From Naegleria lovaniensis (Eukaryota; Heterolobosea; Eutetramitea; Acrasida; Naegleriidae): 64,000 nucleotides of DNA. The position numbers and the translations under genes are program-made. Where the stretch lies: the NCBI RefSeq assembly GCF_003324165.1, contig NW_025407836.1:62001-126000 (forward strand). Reading direction: 5' to 3'. The notes under the pieces were generated by a model. The model was not told where the DNA came from, made no database searches, and saw nothing but the letters and a program-made list of their open reading frames with translations. This document shows positions 19,636-30,068 of this stretch, piece by piece (position 1 is the first letter of the stretch; the number at the start of each line of letters is the position of its first letter).

Positions 19636-21747
19636 ATGCCATCAAACACAACTCTGTCAACTGCTAACGACACTTCTTCTTCGGCCACTAGGAAACCGAA
19701 CACGTCAAAATCACTGTCAAAATCAACTACCACAACAACAACGACTACAACTGTTACCCTCACTTTGGGAGATTTAGAACCATCAACTTCTTCGACCTGT
19801 GCCTCTTATTCATCATCCATGACTTCATCCAACCCCAATACTCAACTTGTTGCTCCACCTGCTTCAAATTCTCAAATTGCAAATCAAACGAAGCGAAGAT
19901 TGTCGTCGTCCTCATCGAAAAGCAGTACGAACACCTTCTTCTCAAAGAAGAAGAACAGTAAAAAGAAATCTTTTGATATTCATCACTATATGGTCATCTA
20001 TGAGGAATTGATGAATTGTCCTGAAGCGAGAGAGAATTTTCAAGAATTTCTTTCAGACGGTCATTCTGAAGATCCTATTCTGTTCTTAAAAGAAACATCC
20101 ATCTATCGACAAGAATATGAGCTTGCTAGAGATTTCATCATGAAGGAATATAAGGCAACGACACGAGCTTGTAAGAGCTGTGGTCTTGACACGTGTGGTA
20201 ATCAAGCAAGTCAAATGTCATGCAACAATTCTTCGACATTGAGTTCGTGCAGCTCGTCATCCTCAGTAGTTGGTTCTCCAACGTCCATTGGACCAATGAC
20301 TGCTACTACCACAGTCGAACCTGAAAGTATCACCTTGATCGATCAGGAAGAGATGATTGAGGAATGTTTTTCCTATCTCTATATCTTGTATCAAATGTTG
20401 GGACATATCATGGACACGTACATTCGCCCTGAGAGTGTAAAAGGATTGAATTTGACCAAGACGCAAACTTCGATCTTGTACGAGCAATATGAAATCATTT
20501 CCAATATCATGAAAAAGGCAAACGTTTCCAATCTCAAACGAAGAAAATCCTCCAAGTCTCCTGTGAATGACATTATTGAGTTTGTGACAGTAGCTACCAC
20601 TCGAAGCGAAAGTTTGAGCCGTAGACCATCCTTCGAAGGTGTGTGCCCTATCCAAGTTCTGAATTTGCTTGAACCCAATCTATTATTTAAAACTGTTGAA
20701 TTTGCAATTAATCTCGATCTCAAGACGGATCAATTCACGAGATATAGTCGTTCACAAAAGATGGCCCTTTTCCTTCTAAAAAAGGGAGAGGATTTTACGA
20801 GATCTATTGCTTTAAACATTTCAGGTGGATTTGTTCTCGATATTCGATACAAGCTTAAAGATTTTTCATCGAAACTACTGACAGATCGTGACATTTTCTT
20901 TGCCTTTTCATTAATTGAGGACACGCCAGATTGGGAGCTACTGGCGTACACTGAAAAACCAAATCTATGTCAGTCATTCATTTCCAAAACGTCCTACATG
21001 ATTGGAGATTCTGAAAACTCTAAAGCAATGAGGATTCTAAAAGTGATCCTGCATCTTGATTATCCAGTCGAAGACGTGTGGGCTGCCTATTGCAATATTG
21101 GTGTTCGTCCTAGGCTTGATAAGAACATTAAAAAGTTGGAATTCACAGGGTTTTTGTCACCCTCAAAAATTGGTGCAGAGAAAGCTACCAAATTAAGTTA
21201 CGAATCATCAAGTCGAGAAGCTGAAGAGAAGATGTTTTCCCTCGATGATCCTCCCTTGGCATTACAGTTTTGTAATTGTCTGATCGATTTGAAGTTACCC
21301 TTTTTCAAAAATCGATTCTTCCAAGGTACTCAAACTTCCTTTTACGACCCTGGAATTGAAAGTTATGTAAATATTGGGCATACTGCTGACAATGGAGAGT
21401 TACCAAACACATGTGTCCTTAATAGATGTCTCTATGCATACATGTTCCAGAAAGTTGGAGAAAAATCGACTCGTTTCATTCACACCGTTTATACAGACTT
21501 GGAATTGAGATTCAATCCGATTGCCTTGACGAAGAAAGTGTTCAAACAGAGAACTGCATTCCTTCAAAATGGATACGAAGCATTGCTCAAAGAATTAACC
21601 CAGAATGGCACAAAGAGTGTCATTTCTTCGCATGGACTCAGTGACGAGCTCCAATACAACAGAGCTGTACAGGAGAATGCAGCCATGTATCCCAATCGTT
21701 CATGGTTCAAAGAATATGAAAGTAGAAAGCTCATTAATAAAAAATAA
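19636..21747 (+). CDS. RGS-domain plus START-like lipid-binding protein
   Basis: 703 residues, single exon. After a Thr/Ser-rich N-terminus, residues about 113-285 read as an RGS domain: YEELMNCPEARENFQEFLSDGHSEDPILFLKE, the usual opening (F..FL....E..ILFL), with a Cys/Ser-rich insertion at about 175-235 before the second half (EEMIEECFSYLYIL). Residues about 345-690 look START-like: a strand-rich region, LDYPVEDVWAAYCNIGVRPRLDKNI, then LPFFKNRFF and a long C-terminal helix (KKVFKQRTAFLQNGYEALLKEL). RGS domains speed GTP hydrolysis on G-alpha; START domains bind lipids or sterols. Together they suggest membrane- or lipid-coupled G-protein control. The START call is by pattern and less sure than RGS. 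Confidence 0.68.
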   Translation: MPSNTTLSTANDTSSSATRKPNTSKSLSKSTTTTTTTTTVTLTLGDLEPSTSSTCASYSSSMTSSNPNTQLVAPPASNSQIANQTKRRLSSSSSKSSTNTFFSKKKNSKKKSFDIHHYMVIYEELMNCPEARENFQEFLSDGHSEDPILFLKETSIYRQEYELARDFIMKEYKATTRACKSCGLDTCGNQASQMSCNNSSTLSSCSSSSSVVGSPTSIGPMTATTTVEPESITLIDQEEMIEECFSYLYILYQMLGHIMDTYIRPESVKGLNLTKTQTSILYEQYEIISNIMKKANVSNLKRRKSSKSPVNDIIEFVTVATTRSESLSRRPSFEGVCPIQVLNLLEPNLLFKTVEFAINLDLKTDQFTRYSRSQKMALFLLKKGEDFTRSIALNISGGFVLDIRYKLKDFSSKLLTDRDIFFAFSLIEDTPDWELLAYTEKPNLCQSFISKTSYMIGDSENSKAMRILKVILHLDYPVEDVWAAYCNIGVRPRLDKNIKKLEFTGFLSPSKIGAEKATKLSYESSSREAEEKMFSLDDPPLALQFCNCLIDLKLPFFKNRFFQGTQTSFYDPGIESYVNIGHTADNGELPNTCVLNRCLYAYMFQKVGEKSTRFIHTVYTDLELRFNPIALTKKVFKQRTAFLQNGYEALLKELTQNGTKSVISSHGLSDELQYNRAVQENAAMYPNRSWFKEYESRKLINKK

Positions 21748-21804
21748 GCAAAACTCACTCTCTTAAGAATTATCTTGTTATATTGGTTTGTAGTATCGTT
21801 CACT

Positions 21805-22677
21805 TCAGTTTTTCTTGTACACTGGTTGTTTCTTTGTGTCATCCTTTGATGCAAAAATTTCTAGTGTGTCAATGTGTGAAGTTGTTGAGTTATCGTGTCT
21901 TATTACTGCCTTTTGGTTGAATCTGAAATTGGAGTTTGGTTTTGGAGCCTTATTATTCTTGATGGACTCTGACCACTTCTTGTTCTTTTTGAACTCTTTG
22001 ATTGCTCGCAACTCGGTTTGTGCTTCTACTTTCAATAATTTTCGTTTCATCTTTTGTAACTCTTCCTCTTCTCCAACTTCACTCCATTCAAAATGAGAAA
22101 GAAACTTGACGCTGTACACTCTGCTGTCGCTCCTCGAAACGGTGCTTCCATTCAGTGTGAGAGCTACCCTTTTTGCAATATTCTTATCCTCAAATTCAAC
22201 ATAAAATCCAATTCTGACATGTCGTAAACCTCTCCTTTCATACTTTGACTCCACTCTAGACACCGTTCCAAATTCTGCGAGCATTTTGCGGAGAGCCTTT
22301 TCATCTTTCAATGTTGGAGGCACTGGGTTTTTCCCGAAATCAGTCGATATATAAATTACACCTTTAGTCTGTTCCGATTGTTTCAATTGTTCATAATCAA
22401 TTGGTTTTGCTACTTTCACTTCTCCAATCTTGACTTCATCATCAAAATTGTCCATCACATTGAGAGATGGCAATTTCGTCTTCTTTGTCTTGCTTTCCAA
22501 TGCCGAACTACTATCATCACCCTTTTTCCTCTTCTTTTTTCGGGAAGCCTCTTCTAATAATTTTTGAATACGTTCCTCCTCATCGGAAGTATGTTCCTCG
22601 TTCTCTCTTTCATCCTCACTGCTGCTAATATCTTCCACGATGGTAAATGTCGGTGTTTGAATAACGTTTTTGGGCAT
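21805..22677 (-). CDS. ABT1/Esf2-like ribosome biogenesis RRM protein
   Basis: 290 residues from the ATG at 22677, which directly follows eight A; the upstream in-frame extension has no such signal and is left out. An acidic then basic N-terminus precedes an RRM (about residues 105-200) with the Esf2/ABT1 signatures GVIYIS, LRKMLAEFGTVSRV, GFYVEFEDKNIAKRVALTLNGS and the HFEWSEVGEEEE segment. In yeast Esf2 works with the DEAH helicase Dhr1 and the U3 snoRNP in early 18S rRNA processing in the nucleolus. The Lys-rich C-terminal tail (KEFKKNKKWSESIKNNK) is typical of the family. Confidence 0.9.
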   Translation of the reverse strand: MPKNVIQTPTFTIVEDISSSEDERENEEHTSDEEERIQKLLEEASRKKKRKKGDDSSSALESKTKKTKLPSLNVMDNFDDEVKIGEVKVAKPIDYEQLKQSEQTKGVIYISTDFGKNPVPPTLKDEKALRKMLAEFGTVSRVESKYERRGLRHVRIGFYVEFEDKNIAKRVALTLNGSTVSRSDSRVYSVKFLSHFEWSEVGEEEELQKMKRKLLKVEAQTELRAIKEFKKNKKWSESIKNNKAPKPNSNFRFNQKAVIRHDNSTTSHIDTLEIFASKDDTKKQPVYKKN

Positions 22678-22786
22678 TTTTTTTGAAGTTTTTTGTTGAA
22701 CTAAAAGCAACGCTATTTCGAAATCGAAAGTCAAAAAGTAACATTCAAGAGTTAATTTATAATAAACACAATTAAGTATGTTGATC

Positions 22787-23857
22787 TCATTGTTGGAGGA
22801 GAGAATGATTTTCTTTTTTGAGTTTTTCACTCTCTCTTCGAATTTTTCTTAGCAACATACATGCTGGAAGCGAAACAATTAAAATCCACAACATCCAAAT
22901 CATTGTAACAACGACTAAGGCAGCAAACAACCCCATAACTCCCAATTTCCACTGTGTATATTCATTGGTCACTGTAAACTCTGTGGGTTTCTCTGGATTA
23001 TACCAACAAGTGACATTTCGTCCAATTTGCCAAATCTTAAAATAAGAATCAACGCAACCAAAGTTTGTCGAACAATCTTGTTCCATACTTGAGGTTAGTG
23101 TGATATTTTCTGTCGTATTGTATTTCATGACCACCATGGGATTCCAACATTGACGACAAGTGACAGTACACAAGTCATCATTCACATCCTGACAACATCC
23201 ACAATTACAGGTGTAAGAAGTACATCCATTATTATCACAACTTGAACACGTATCACAACAGGTTGCACAGCAAGCATGTCCATTACAACATTGCTCAGTT
23301 TGATTAATTGGTAAAGTATTTAGAACATCTTGACAATTTCTCATATTCTTCGAACATTCATTACAACCAGGACATTCACGATCACAACAACGATAGGGAC
23401 GAATGTCTCTTGCAATCACTGTGCATGTTGAAGCGTGCCAATTAAGCTTCATTTGTACTTCTCGAAAATTCAATCCAAAAAACAATCCGAACCAAACTGC
23501 CAAAAACGAAATGCATAAAATCAATGCGAACGGAGAGCTTATGAAACAACAACGATGTAAATTCACACATCTTGCATACCATGCGGAATGGGGAGCTCGA
23601 ATTTTGGCATCTCGTTGTTTTAAATGTTTCACACGTTCTTTTTTGATGTTGGACGAGATGGACGGAATGGATGGTAAGCATTGTATGTGTTTAAACTTGG
23701 ATCGCCATAAGGTATCATGATTCGAAGATGAATACCATGATTGACACACCAAAGATGAATTCAACAAGGAACGAGTGTCAATATATTCAAAAATATGAAT
23801 CAACAAGTCGCTGGGAAGCAACGATGACGATGATTGCGAAGAGCTTGATTTCTTCAT
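22787..23857 (-). CDS. F-box protein with two membrane segments and a Cys-rich domain
   Basis: 356 residues from ATG at 23857 (a TTG-initiated extension upstream was rejected). An N-terminal F-box (about residues 12-55: LLPSDLLIHIFEYIDTRSLL, LVCQSWY, LWRSKF) is followed by a membrane helix (about 108-130), then a domain of about 170 residues with roughly 25 cysteines in CC, CxxC and CxCGCC patterns and several N-glycosylation sequons, then a second helix (about 304-334) and a short basic tail. F-box proteins normally recruit substrates to SCF ubiquitin ligases in the cytosol; here both termini would be cytosolic and the Cys-rich domain lumenal or extracellular. That pairing is unusual. Single exon. 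Confidence 0.75.
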   Translation of the reverse strand: MKKSSSSQSSSSLLPSDLLIHIFEYIDTRSLLNSSLVCQSWYSSSNHDTLWRSKFKHIQCLPSIPSISSNIKKERVKHLKQRDAKIRAPHSAWYARCVNLHRCCFISSPFALILCISFLAVWFGLFFGLNFREVQMKLNWHASTCTVIARDIRPYRCCDRECPGCNECSKNMRNCQDVLNTLPINQTEQCCNGHACCATCCDTCSSCDNNGCTSYTCNCGCCQDVNDDLCTVTCRQCWNPMVVMKYNTTENITLTSSMEQDCSTNFGCVDSYFKIWQIGRNVTCWYNPEKPTEFTVTNEYTQWKLGVMGLFAALVVVTMIWMLWILIVSLPACMLLRKIRRESEKLKKENHSLLQQ

Positions 23858-24320
23858 GGGAAAAGTAATCAAGTGTGCATTGACACAAGAGAGTGGTTGT
23901 TCGGACCGCTTGTTCGGAAAGGTATTACTTTTGTTTTTGTATGAAAAGTCTTTTGATGAAACTCGTTTGAGTTATCTTAAAGTTGAGGTTGGTACCTATA
24001 GTTGTTCAATATTTTTGGATTTCAACTCGTTTCTGTTTTGAAGGTGATTCATGATCATTAGGACCCCTTACCTGAACTTGACACTCTTAACCTTTCGTTC
24101 GATTGATGAATAATGGAATCAATCAATTTAAAGCGATATTTTGAAAAACCACCCAGTTTTTCCTGTAATTACCTTACAACAAGCATGCACGAGAGGGTCC
24201 ATCCACCTCAATATGAGACCATTGGGAATCTCTCAATTCTTCTTTCAAACCTTTTTCAACACTAAGACTAAGTCTTGTAGTGGAAGCATGATAAAAAATC
24301 AAAAAAAATTTGAAAAAAAA
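23858..24320. other. Divergent 463-bp intergenic region
   Basis: Between the membrane F-box gene (minus) and the type I membrane protein gene (plus). The frame of the latter is open upstream to 24141 but lacks a convincing start; a nine-A tract at 24312-24320 marks the chosen ATG. No repeats or RNA genes are seen. Confidence 0.4.
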
Positions 24321-26357
24321 ATGCACCCAACAACACACAACATTTGGGGGAAACTTTTCATCACGGCTTCTGTGGTCTTGGTGATGAGCCTCGTTCTATT
24401 TCATCATCGAGTGAATGGTATTCAGACCTGCTCCAATTTAAATGCTGTAGCTGAATCGGTAAATTCAAAAGACTATATTCAATATATTGTTGATCAGCAT
24501 CCTATTGATGAATATTATACAGCCTATGTGAGCCGAAATGAAGATGTGGACTACAATACGATGAATGTTTCTAGAGCCTCCAGCTGGGTAATGAGCACCT
24601 TGTTGCAATCCGATAGTGATACATATATTATTGCCAATGACACTTTGTTGCCATATTCCAATGTCACTTTTGTGGGACTTTCGAATGTCATCACTACGAA
24701 CTATTTGGTTCAAGTGAATAGCGACTACACATATCACAGTGATATTGAAACAATGGGAGTCTCATCATCACCAATTGTCCAAGTTGATACTTCCAATATT
24801 CTTTCCGACAATCAATTGGAAACTGTTGCTGCTTCAAAATCATTGAAAACCTCTGATTTTCCAATTGTGAAGGATAATGATGTTAAAGTTGTTACCATCA
24901 ATCATACTGCCTTTGTTTCCATTGTTCCATTCCTCTCACAACAATCAGTTAATTTTGCAATTTTGGATATCAACTCTACCACTCTTCCAGTTCCTTCCTT
25001 CAATCAAACTTTGGGTGCTTTTTCATTTGCTTTCCCATCCGATTTGATTGTCAATGAACCAATTTATGATGTGAACGGAACTGTTATTGGCCAACAAAAC
25101 CATGCATCTCCCTCTGCTGTGAGTATTGAATCACTTCCTTCTGTTCAAGATTCCACCAACTTGCAAAAACTTATTTCTGTGAGAATGTTGAGCCTTCAAG
25201 TTGCTGAACCAGAGAAATTCGGTAGCAAGGTCAATATTGAGGCTGTTGTAACATTGGTAACACAAGGAAGTTTGAAATTCATCAGATATAACATTCAGAC
25301 CGATTCAGACAACACTCAACTTTCAGTTGTGACTGCTAAACCTATTGCTGCTCGCGTTATCATGCCTAAAGTTGATGCCAATAATTTGCCATTGGGTGCC
25401 AAGATTTTGTTCAAGAAAGATGTGCTGTATACTCTCATGACCATTTCTCGTAACCAACAAAAGGCCTTTGAAAATTTGCATGGAATCCCACTCGATTTCG
25501 ACCCATCACAAGATGTTGCTCCATTCCTTTTGGTTATTAACATTAACACTGGAGCAGTTGCAACTGTGACAAATCTCGGAAAGAAATTGCTCAAGACCTC
25601 TCGCAATTATGCCACTGATTTTACTTTCAGTGGAGAAGATGACATTATGGTTGTTGGTAATAGTGAGGACATTACCTATGAGTCAGGTGTTGAGGAATAT
25701 AAGAATGTGCAATCATTCTATGTTTATTATTCACACAATTCCGTAGTTGCTTCTGGATACTTTGGAAATTCTCTTTTCATTAAGCGTGATACTACATTCA
25801 TCAACCCATCAAGCGATGCCAACTTGAGATTTATTGCTCTTGCTACTTCATTCTCCATTGACCAAGTGAAAGGAAAATTTGTTGTGGGTGGTTATGTGAC
25901 AGATTTTGCTCAACCATGGATTTCTAACGGAAGATTGTCACTCATTCAATTCAATACCACCTCTATGGATATTGAGATTTTATATAACATGCAAGTTGCC
26001 TATGACGGATCCAATCAAGTGAGAATTGTTCGCAATGCCATCAAGAAAAATCCAAATATTAAGGGTGGAAATCCAGCAGTTTTCAATGCTGCTCTTTCCA
26101 TGCACGGTCCAACCACAGCTCCTCCAGCTAACCCACTCGATGACAAGTTCAGAAATGTTGCCTCAGGATTCTGGCAAATGGATTGTGAACCAATCAATTA
26201 TGAACTTGCCACTGGTCTTACCTATGCATTCTATGTTGTCTTCTCGGTTGTTACTTTTATCATGATTGTCATTGTTATTTCCTTCTCAGCCTATGGATTC
26301 TATTTGTGTATCAAAGATTGCAGAAAAGGAGACGAATATTCAAAACTCATTGAATAA
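24321..26357 (+). CDS. Type I membrane glycoprotein, unknown function
   Basis: 678 residues from the ATG immediately after the A-tract. A signal peptide (about residues 10-35, LFITASVVLVMSLVLF) leads to a 590-residue ectodomain with many Asn-linked glycosylation sequons and few cysteines, then one membrane helix (about 630-655, VVFSVVTFIMIVIVISFSAYGF) and a short tail (CIKDCRKGDEYSKLIE). The C-terminal EYSKLIE carries a possible YxxL-type or acidic endocytic sorting signal. The ectodomain is strand-rich and could be a beta-propeller or tandem Ig-like fold, but I recognise no family. Probably a cell-surface or endosomal protein. Confidence 0.75.
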   Translation: MHPTTHNIWGKLFITASVVLVMSLVLFHHRVNGIQTCSNLNAVAESVNSKDYIQYIVDQHPIDEYYTAYVSRNEDVDYNTMNVSRASSWVMSTLLQSDSDTYIIANDTLLPYSNVTFVGLSNVITTNYLVQVNSDYTYHSDIETMGVSSSPIVQVDTSNILSDNQLETVAASKSLKTSDFPIVKDNDVKVVTINHTAFVSIVPFLSQQSVNFAILDINSTTLPVPSFNQTLGAFSFAFPSDLIVNEPIYDVNGTVIGQQNHASPSAVSIESLPSVQDSTNLQKLISVRMLSLQVAEPEKFGSKVNIEAVVTLVTQGSLKFIRYNIQTDSDNTQLSVVTAKPIAARVIMPKVDANNLPLGAKILFKKDVLYTLMTISRNQQKAFENLHGIPLDFDPSQDVAPFLLVININTGAVATVTNLGKKLLKTSRNYATDFTFSGEDDIMVVGNSEDITYESGVEEYKNVQSFYVYYSHNSVVASGYFGNSLFIKRDTTFINPSSDANLRFIALATSFSIDQVKGKFVVGGYVTDFAQPWISNGRLSLIQFNTTSMDIEILYNMQVAYDGSNQVRIVRNAIKKNPNIKGGNPAVFNAALSMHGPTTAPPANPLDDKFRNVASGFWQMDCEPINYELATGLTYAFYVVFSVVTFIMIVIVISFSAYGFYLCIKDCRKGDEYSKLIE

Positions 26358-26528
26358 GAGTTGTTGGAAAGATTTTTCCAGTATTCTTTCCAAACACACG
26401 AAAAAGTATTCAATAAAACAACGCGTAATTTATCAAATAAATAGTGAGCGTTTCAATACTCGAGTTGAATTTTCATGGTTTTGTCATCATCCGTGGGAAC
26501 GCGAATAGAAGCGAAGCAAATGAAAAAA

Positions 26529-27222
26529 ATGTCTGCCGCCAACTCGACTACAACAACGAGTAGTAGTGAACAACCACAACAGACCAAGGTTCCGATCCGA
26601 TGGGATTCAGCTTCTACAGTACGAGATGCTTTGACTAGTAAATCGGATATGAAAATGGTAGTGTGTTGTTTTGCGGAACCATTTTCTCCAATATCTACCA
26701 CTTTGGCGAGGTGTATGTTTCAAAACATTATTTACTTGGGATGATAACATTTGGAGTATTAATTAATTACTATTTTTGCATGAATCGAACATTAAATGAT
26801 CAAATTCTCATTGACAGGGTTTGAGGAAATTAGAATGGGAGATTCCGTAACGTATGCTCAAATATTCATTCTGGATCCGTTTGAAAATAGTCAATTTGCA
26901 TCGGAGTGTGGCATCAAGACATCTCCTGCTGTGGTTCTGTTTTGGGATGGTAAGCCAGTTTCAATACAGAGAAATGGTTGGGATGAAGATACCAAGAGTA
27001 AGTACCGATGATTCTTTGAATTATTTGATGTATTTTGTCAAAAGTCGTTGGAGTTTCGACAAAAGAGAATGTAGGTGTCAAATTTTAATAGGATGCTTTC
27101 GCATTTCGAATATTCTACAATGTTGCCGTGCAAAATCAAAGTATATTAATGTTATTCGATTATTAAGAGAAGTAGGAGAGGAGGAGAAATATCCAATGCT
27201 CCTCAAGGTAGAAAATTTGTAA
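26529..27222 (+). CDS. Thioredoxin-fold-like protein, three exons
   Basis: Exons 26529-26712, 26818-26997 and 27092-27222 (GTATGT and GTAAGT donors), 164 residues. The start is the ATG after seven A; two upstream in-frame ATGs exist. Exon 1 gives MKMVVCCFAEPFSPIS, matching strand 2 and the start of helix 2 of a thioredoxin fold, with CC but no CxxC. Exon 2 gives AQIFILDPFEN and CGIKTSPAVVLFWDGKPV, a strand and the cis-Pro loop (TSP) followed by a strand, typical of thioredoxin-like proteins. Exon 3 is the least certain; another frame is also open there. Without CxxC it is probably not a classical redox enzyme. It is convergent with the methyltransferase gene. Confidence 0.6.
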
Positions 27223-27277
27223 CATATTGTAAAGTGCAACAAATGTAGCTACTAGCACGTGTCACACCTGACACGAA

Positions 27278-28443
27278 TTACAAGTCATTCTTCATAGTTT
27301 CGCACATCTTTAAAAACAGATCTCCTTCTTCGTTTTCTTTTCTTGTCAATACATAGAATTTGCTAATAAAAGAATATTAGTCACTGTACAAATATTTCGA
27401 TCATTACTTACTAAGTCTCTTCTCGTTGTCCAGTACCAAAATTGCCCATATATCTACTATGGACTCTAAATGACCTCAGAACATAGTTGTAACGTTCAGG
27501 ATTTGTGATTTGATCGACAAAATATGAAACACCATCTCTGTCATCACTCAAAATTTCCAAAAATACGCCCTTCTCGTCGAGAAACGTGTCAATAACTTTC
27601 ATTAAAGCCTCAACGGTCTGCTCGTCACCTGTGTAGGTCAATTCGCTCCCTATTATAATTTCACATTTTTCAGGTACCTCCATACATGGTGTCTCACCAT
27701 TAGCAATTTGGTGTAATGCTTTTGGAATTTCATCATAAATCTTGTACCAATCCAATTCCATAACCTTTCCGCTTTGTTGCATTTGTTGCTTGTACTTTTT
27801 AATTTTCTCCGATTTACATTTTGTGTTTTCATCAGTATCGTCAAAATATGAGTTTGTCTTTAAATTATATTCCATATTGTCTATTAAATGAGGTAGATCA
27901 GTAATGTAACATTTGGAGGCAAAACGTGAGGCACATATTCCACACAAAGCAACACCTGCACCTAGCTCCATAACGTTTCTATTAGCAAAAACCTGGTCTC
28001 CAAATTCATAAATATATCTTGTCAAAATAATGGCAGCATCCCAGAGAGCACATCCAATGCCAGCATCAATGATTGACATTTCTCGTATATAAAATTCGTC
28101 TTCATATTCTTTGGTTTTTTTAGAGTATTGACCGAACCCGATGGTCTGTAAATGTTATTTTCCAAAATGTTATAAATTGAGAATAATATAAGATGAATAT
28201 GAGAATGAATTATTGAAAATGGTTAGAAATGTTCATAGTGCCGATAATAATATCATACCTTTCGCCTATTTTTGCCAATTCCTAAAGCTGCTTCCGCCCA
28301 ATTAATTCCTGGGCTGTTTTAATAAATTTCATCATTTCCGTAATATTCAATAAATATAATAATTGTAATTTCAAATATTCCAGTTCACAAAATTCCATTT
28401 ATCATGATACCTACTCTCCAATTTTTTGTCGATTATTCTTCAT
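27278..28443 (-). CDS. METTL21-type (Methyltransf_16) protein lysine methyltransferase
   Basis: Four exons: 28443-28415, 28313-28259, 28145-27412 and 27362-27278, giving 300 residues in one frame. Exon 1 codes for only nine residues. The N-terminus includes GFGQYSKKTKEYED, then GCALWDAAIILTRYI and the SAM-binding motif VMELGAGVALCGICA, the post-I acidic residue in ITDLPHL, and SELTYTGDE near the usual DxxY site. The last exon (KFYVLTRKENEEGDLF...KNDL) is skipped by simple ORF reading because the 49-nt intron donor TA|GTAAGT creates a TAG stop; splicing restores the frame. Family members methylate lysines in chaperones and translation factors. Substrate unknown. Confidence 0.85.
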
Positions 28444-28783
28444 CTTGCTCTGTGATGATTAGGCTAACCAGAGAGTCCTACTTCATGAAAGAAGAATTCA
28501 AAACCAACGAACACATTGAAACACAAATTCATCATCGGGAACAAGTAAGACCATCACCATGAACATGATCAATACCACAACATTTGTCCATCATGTAATA
28601 AACCCAATATATTCAACATTTAACGCCTTGGCCACTCTTGAGCTTACCTTCAACAAAGTTTTAGAGAAAGAATTTTTTTATGGACATTCAAAAAAAAATA
28701 TTCTTCATCGACCTTGTTGAATATTTTCATCATCATTATTGTTTTTAAAAAAGAGAAAATACTCTATCAAAACTTTCATTAGA
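28444..28783. other. Divergent 340-bp promoter region
   Basis: Separates the methyltransferase (minus) from GAR1 (plus). Contains A- and T-runs (28672-28700) but no gene or repeat that I can support. Confidence 0.4.
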
Positions 28784-29810
28784 ATGAGAGGTCCTGGAGG
28801 AAGAGGAGGTGGTAGCTTTGGTGGTAGAGGCGGTGGTGGTCGCGGAGGAGGAAGAGGAGGAGGCCGAGGTGGTCGTGGTGGTTTTGGTGGAAGAGGAGGC
28901 TCTGGAGGTAAAGGAGAAGAATATCCACCAGAAGAGGTTAAATGTAAGAATCTTGTGATGAATTATTGTCGTGTGTTTATATGAGGCTATTTATTTCATG
29001 TTTTGGAATATGATGATTATCTTTTTGATATATTTCATGAATGATGATGATGATATACGGGATATGTGGATGAAATGAACTTACCTCATGATGATATTAG
29101 TGGCTGGAACTTTTGAAAAGCCTGCTGGTACTGACTTTTTGTTCAAATCAGAACTTGATTCTGAAAAGCTCGTTCCATTGTGCAATTCCAACGTATATAC
29201 AAAAGACAAGACCCTTGTCGGTAAATTGAAGGAAGTATTGGGTCCTGTCAACAAGGTTTACTTCTCAGTGGAAAAGGATGCTAACTATAGAGGTACCATT
29301 GGACATGAAACTGTGGTTTATTTGAACACTAAGCGTATTTTGCCATTGGAACGATTCCTTCCACCAGAAGCAAAGAATCCGTAAGTATTTTCATGGACAA
29401 GCATGTTCTTATGCGTGTGTGTGTTGTGTGTAACAAACATTGGTGAACCTCAAAACCACATGAAAACCCTTATTGAAAAACCTTATGATAGACTCATGCC
29501 AAAAGAAAAGAAGGCAGCTGGTGCTGGTGGTCGTGGTGGAGCCCGAGGTGGTGGCCGTGGTAGAGGTGGTCCTCGAGGAGGAGGTAGAGGAGGCGGCCGA
29601 GGTGGTGGCCGTGGTGGATTTGGAGGCGATCGTGGTGATCGTGGTGGCGAAGGTAGAGGTGGATTTGGTGGAGGCGATCGTGGAGGAAGAGGTGGATTTG
29701 GTGGAAAGTTTGGAGGTGGTGATCGTGGTGGTAGAGGTGGATTTGGAGGTGGTGACCGTGGTGGTGGTAAATTCGGATCTGGTGGTGGCAAGTTTAGTAA
29801 GAAGTTCTAA
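28784..29810 (+). CDS. GAR1: H/ACA snoRNP protein Gar1
   Basis: Three exons, 28784-28943, 29101-29380 and 29492-29810, 252 residues. N- and C-terminal Gly/Arg-rich (RGG) domains flank the Gar1 core, which lies in exon 2: AGTFEKP, FLFKSELDSEKLVPLCNSNVY, KTLVGKLKEVLGPVNKVYFSV and ILPLERFLPP, all family hallmarks. Exon 3 starts at PLMPKEKK and is then almost only Gly, Arg, Phe and Asp. Gar1 binds the Cbf5/dyskerin synthase in H/ACA snoRNPs and helps pseudouridylate rRNA and snRNA in the nucleolus. The RGG tails bind RNA and are usually arginine-methylated. The GGN-repeat DNA gives long antisense shadow ORFs, which I ignored. Confidence 0.94.
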
Positions 29811-30068
29811 ATTCAAGTAGTACTACCACTCGTTGAGCTTTTTCAACCTACACCTTACAGGTAACGTATTAACGATATTTGAAATATTTTGCAATTTTGT
29901 AAACCCTCAAACAAGCAGCGACGCGATCATTTCCATGCCCTACTCACACAAGCTCAAAAACCTCAATCTTATAATTATTAAACCCAGAAAACTAAAATTC
30001 ATTATCAACATGACTTATTTGTTTAATTAAGGCCTGGTAACCATTTACAATTAGAAAAATTTGAATTG

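Noticed and set aside
24141-24320. 60-codon extension of the type I membrane protein
   Set aside because: No A-tract and no signal-peptide character; the ATG at 24321 directly follows nine A and starts before the signal peptide.
29409-29820. Long open frames in the other five frames over the GAR1 tail
   Set aside because: They come from GGN/RGG repeat DNA, where no frame has stops; only the Gly/Arg frame fits the Gar1 family.
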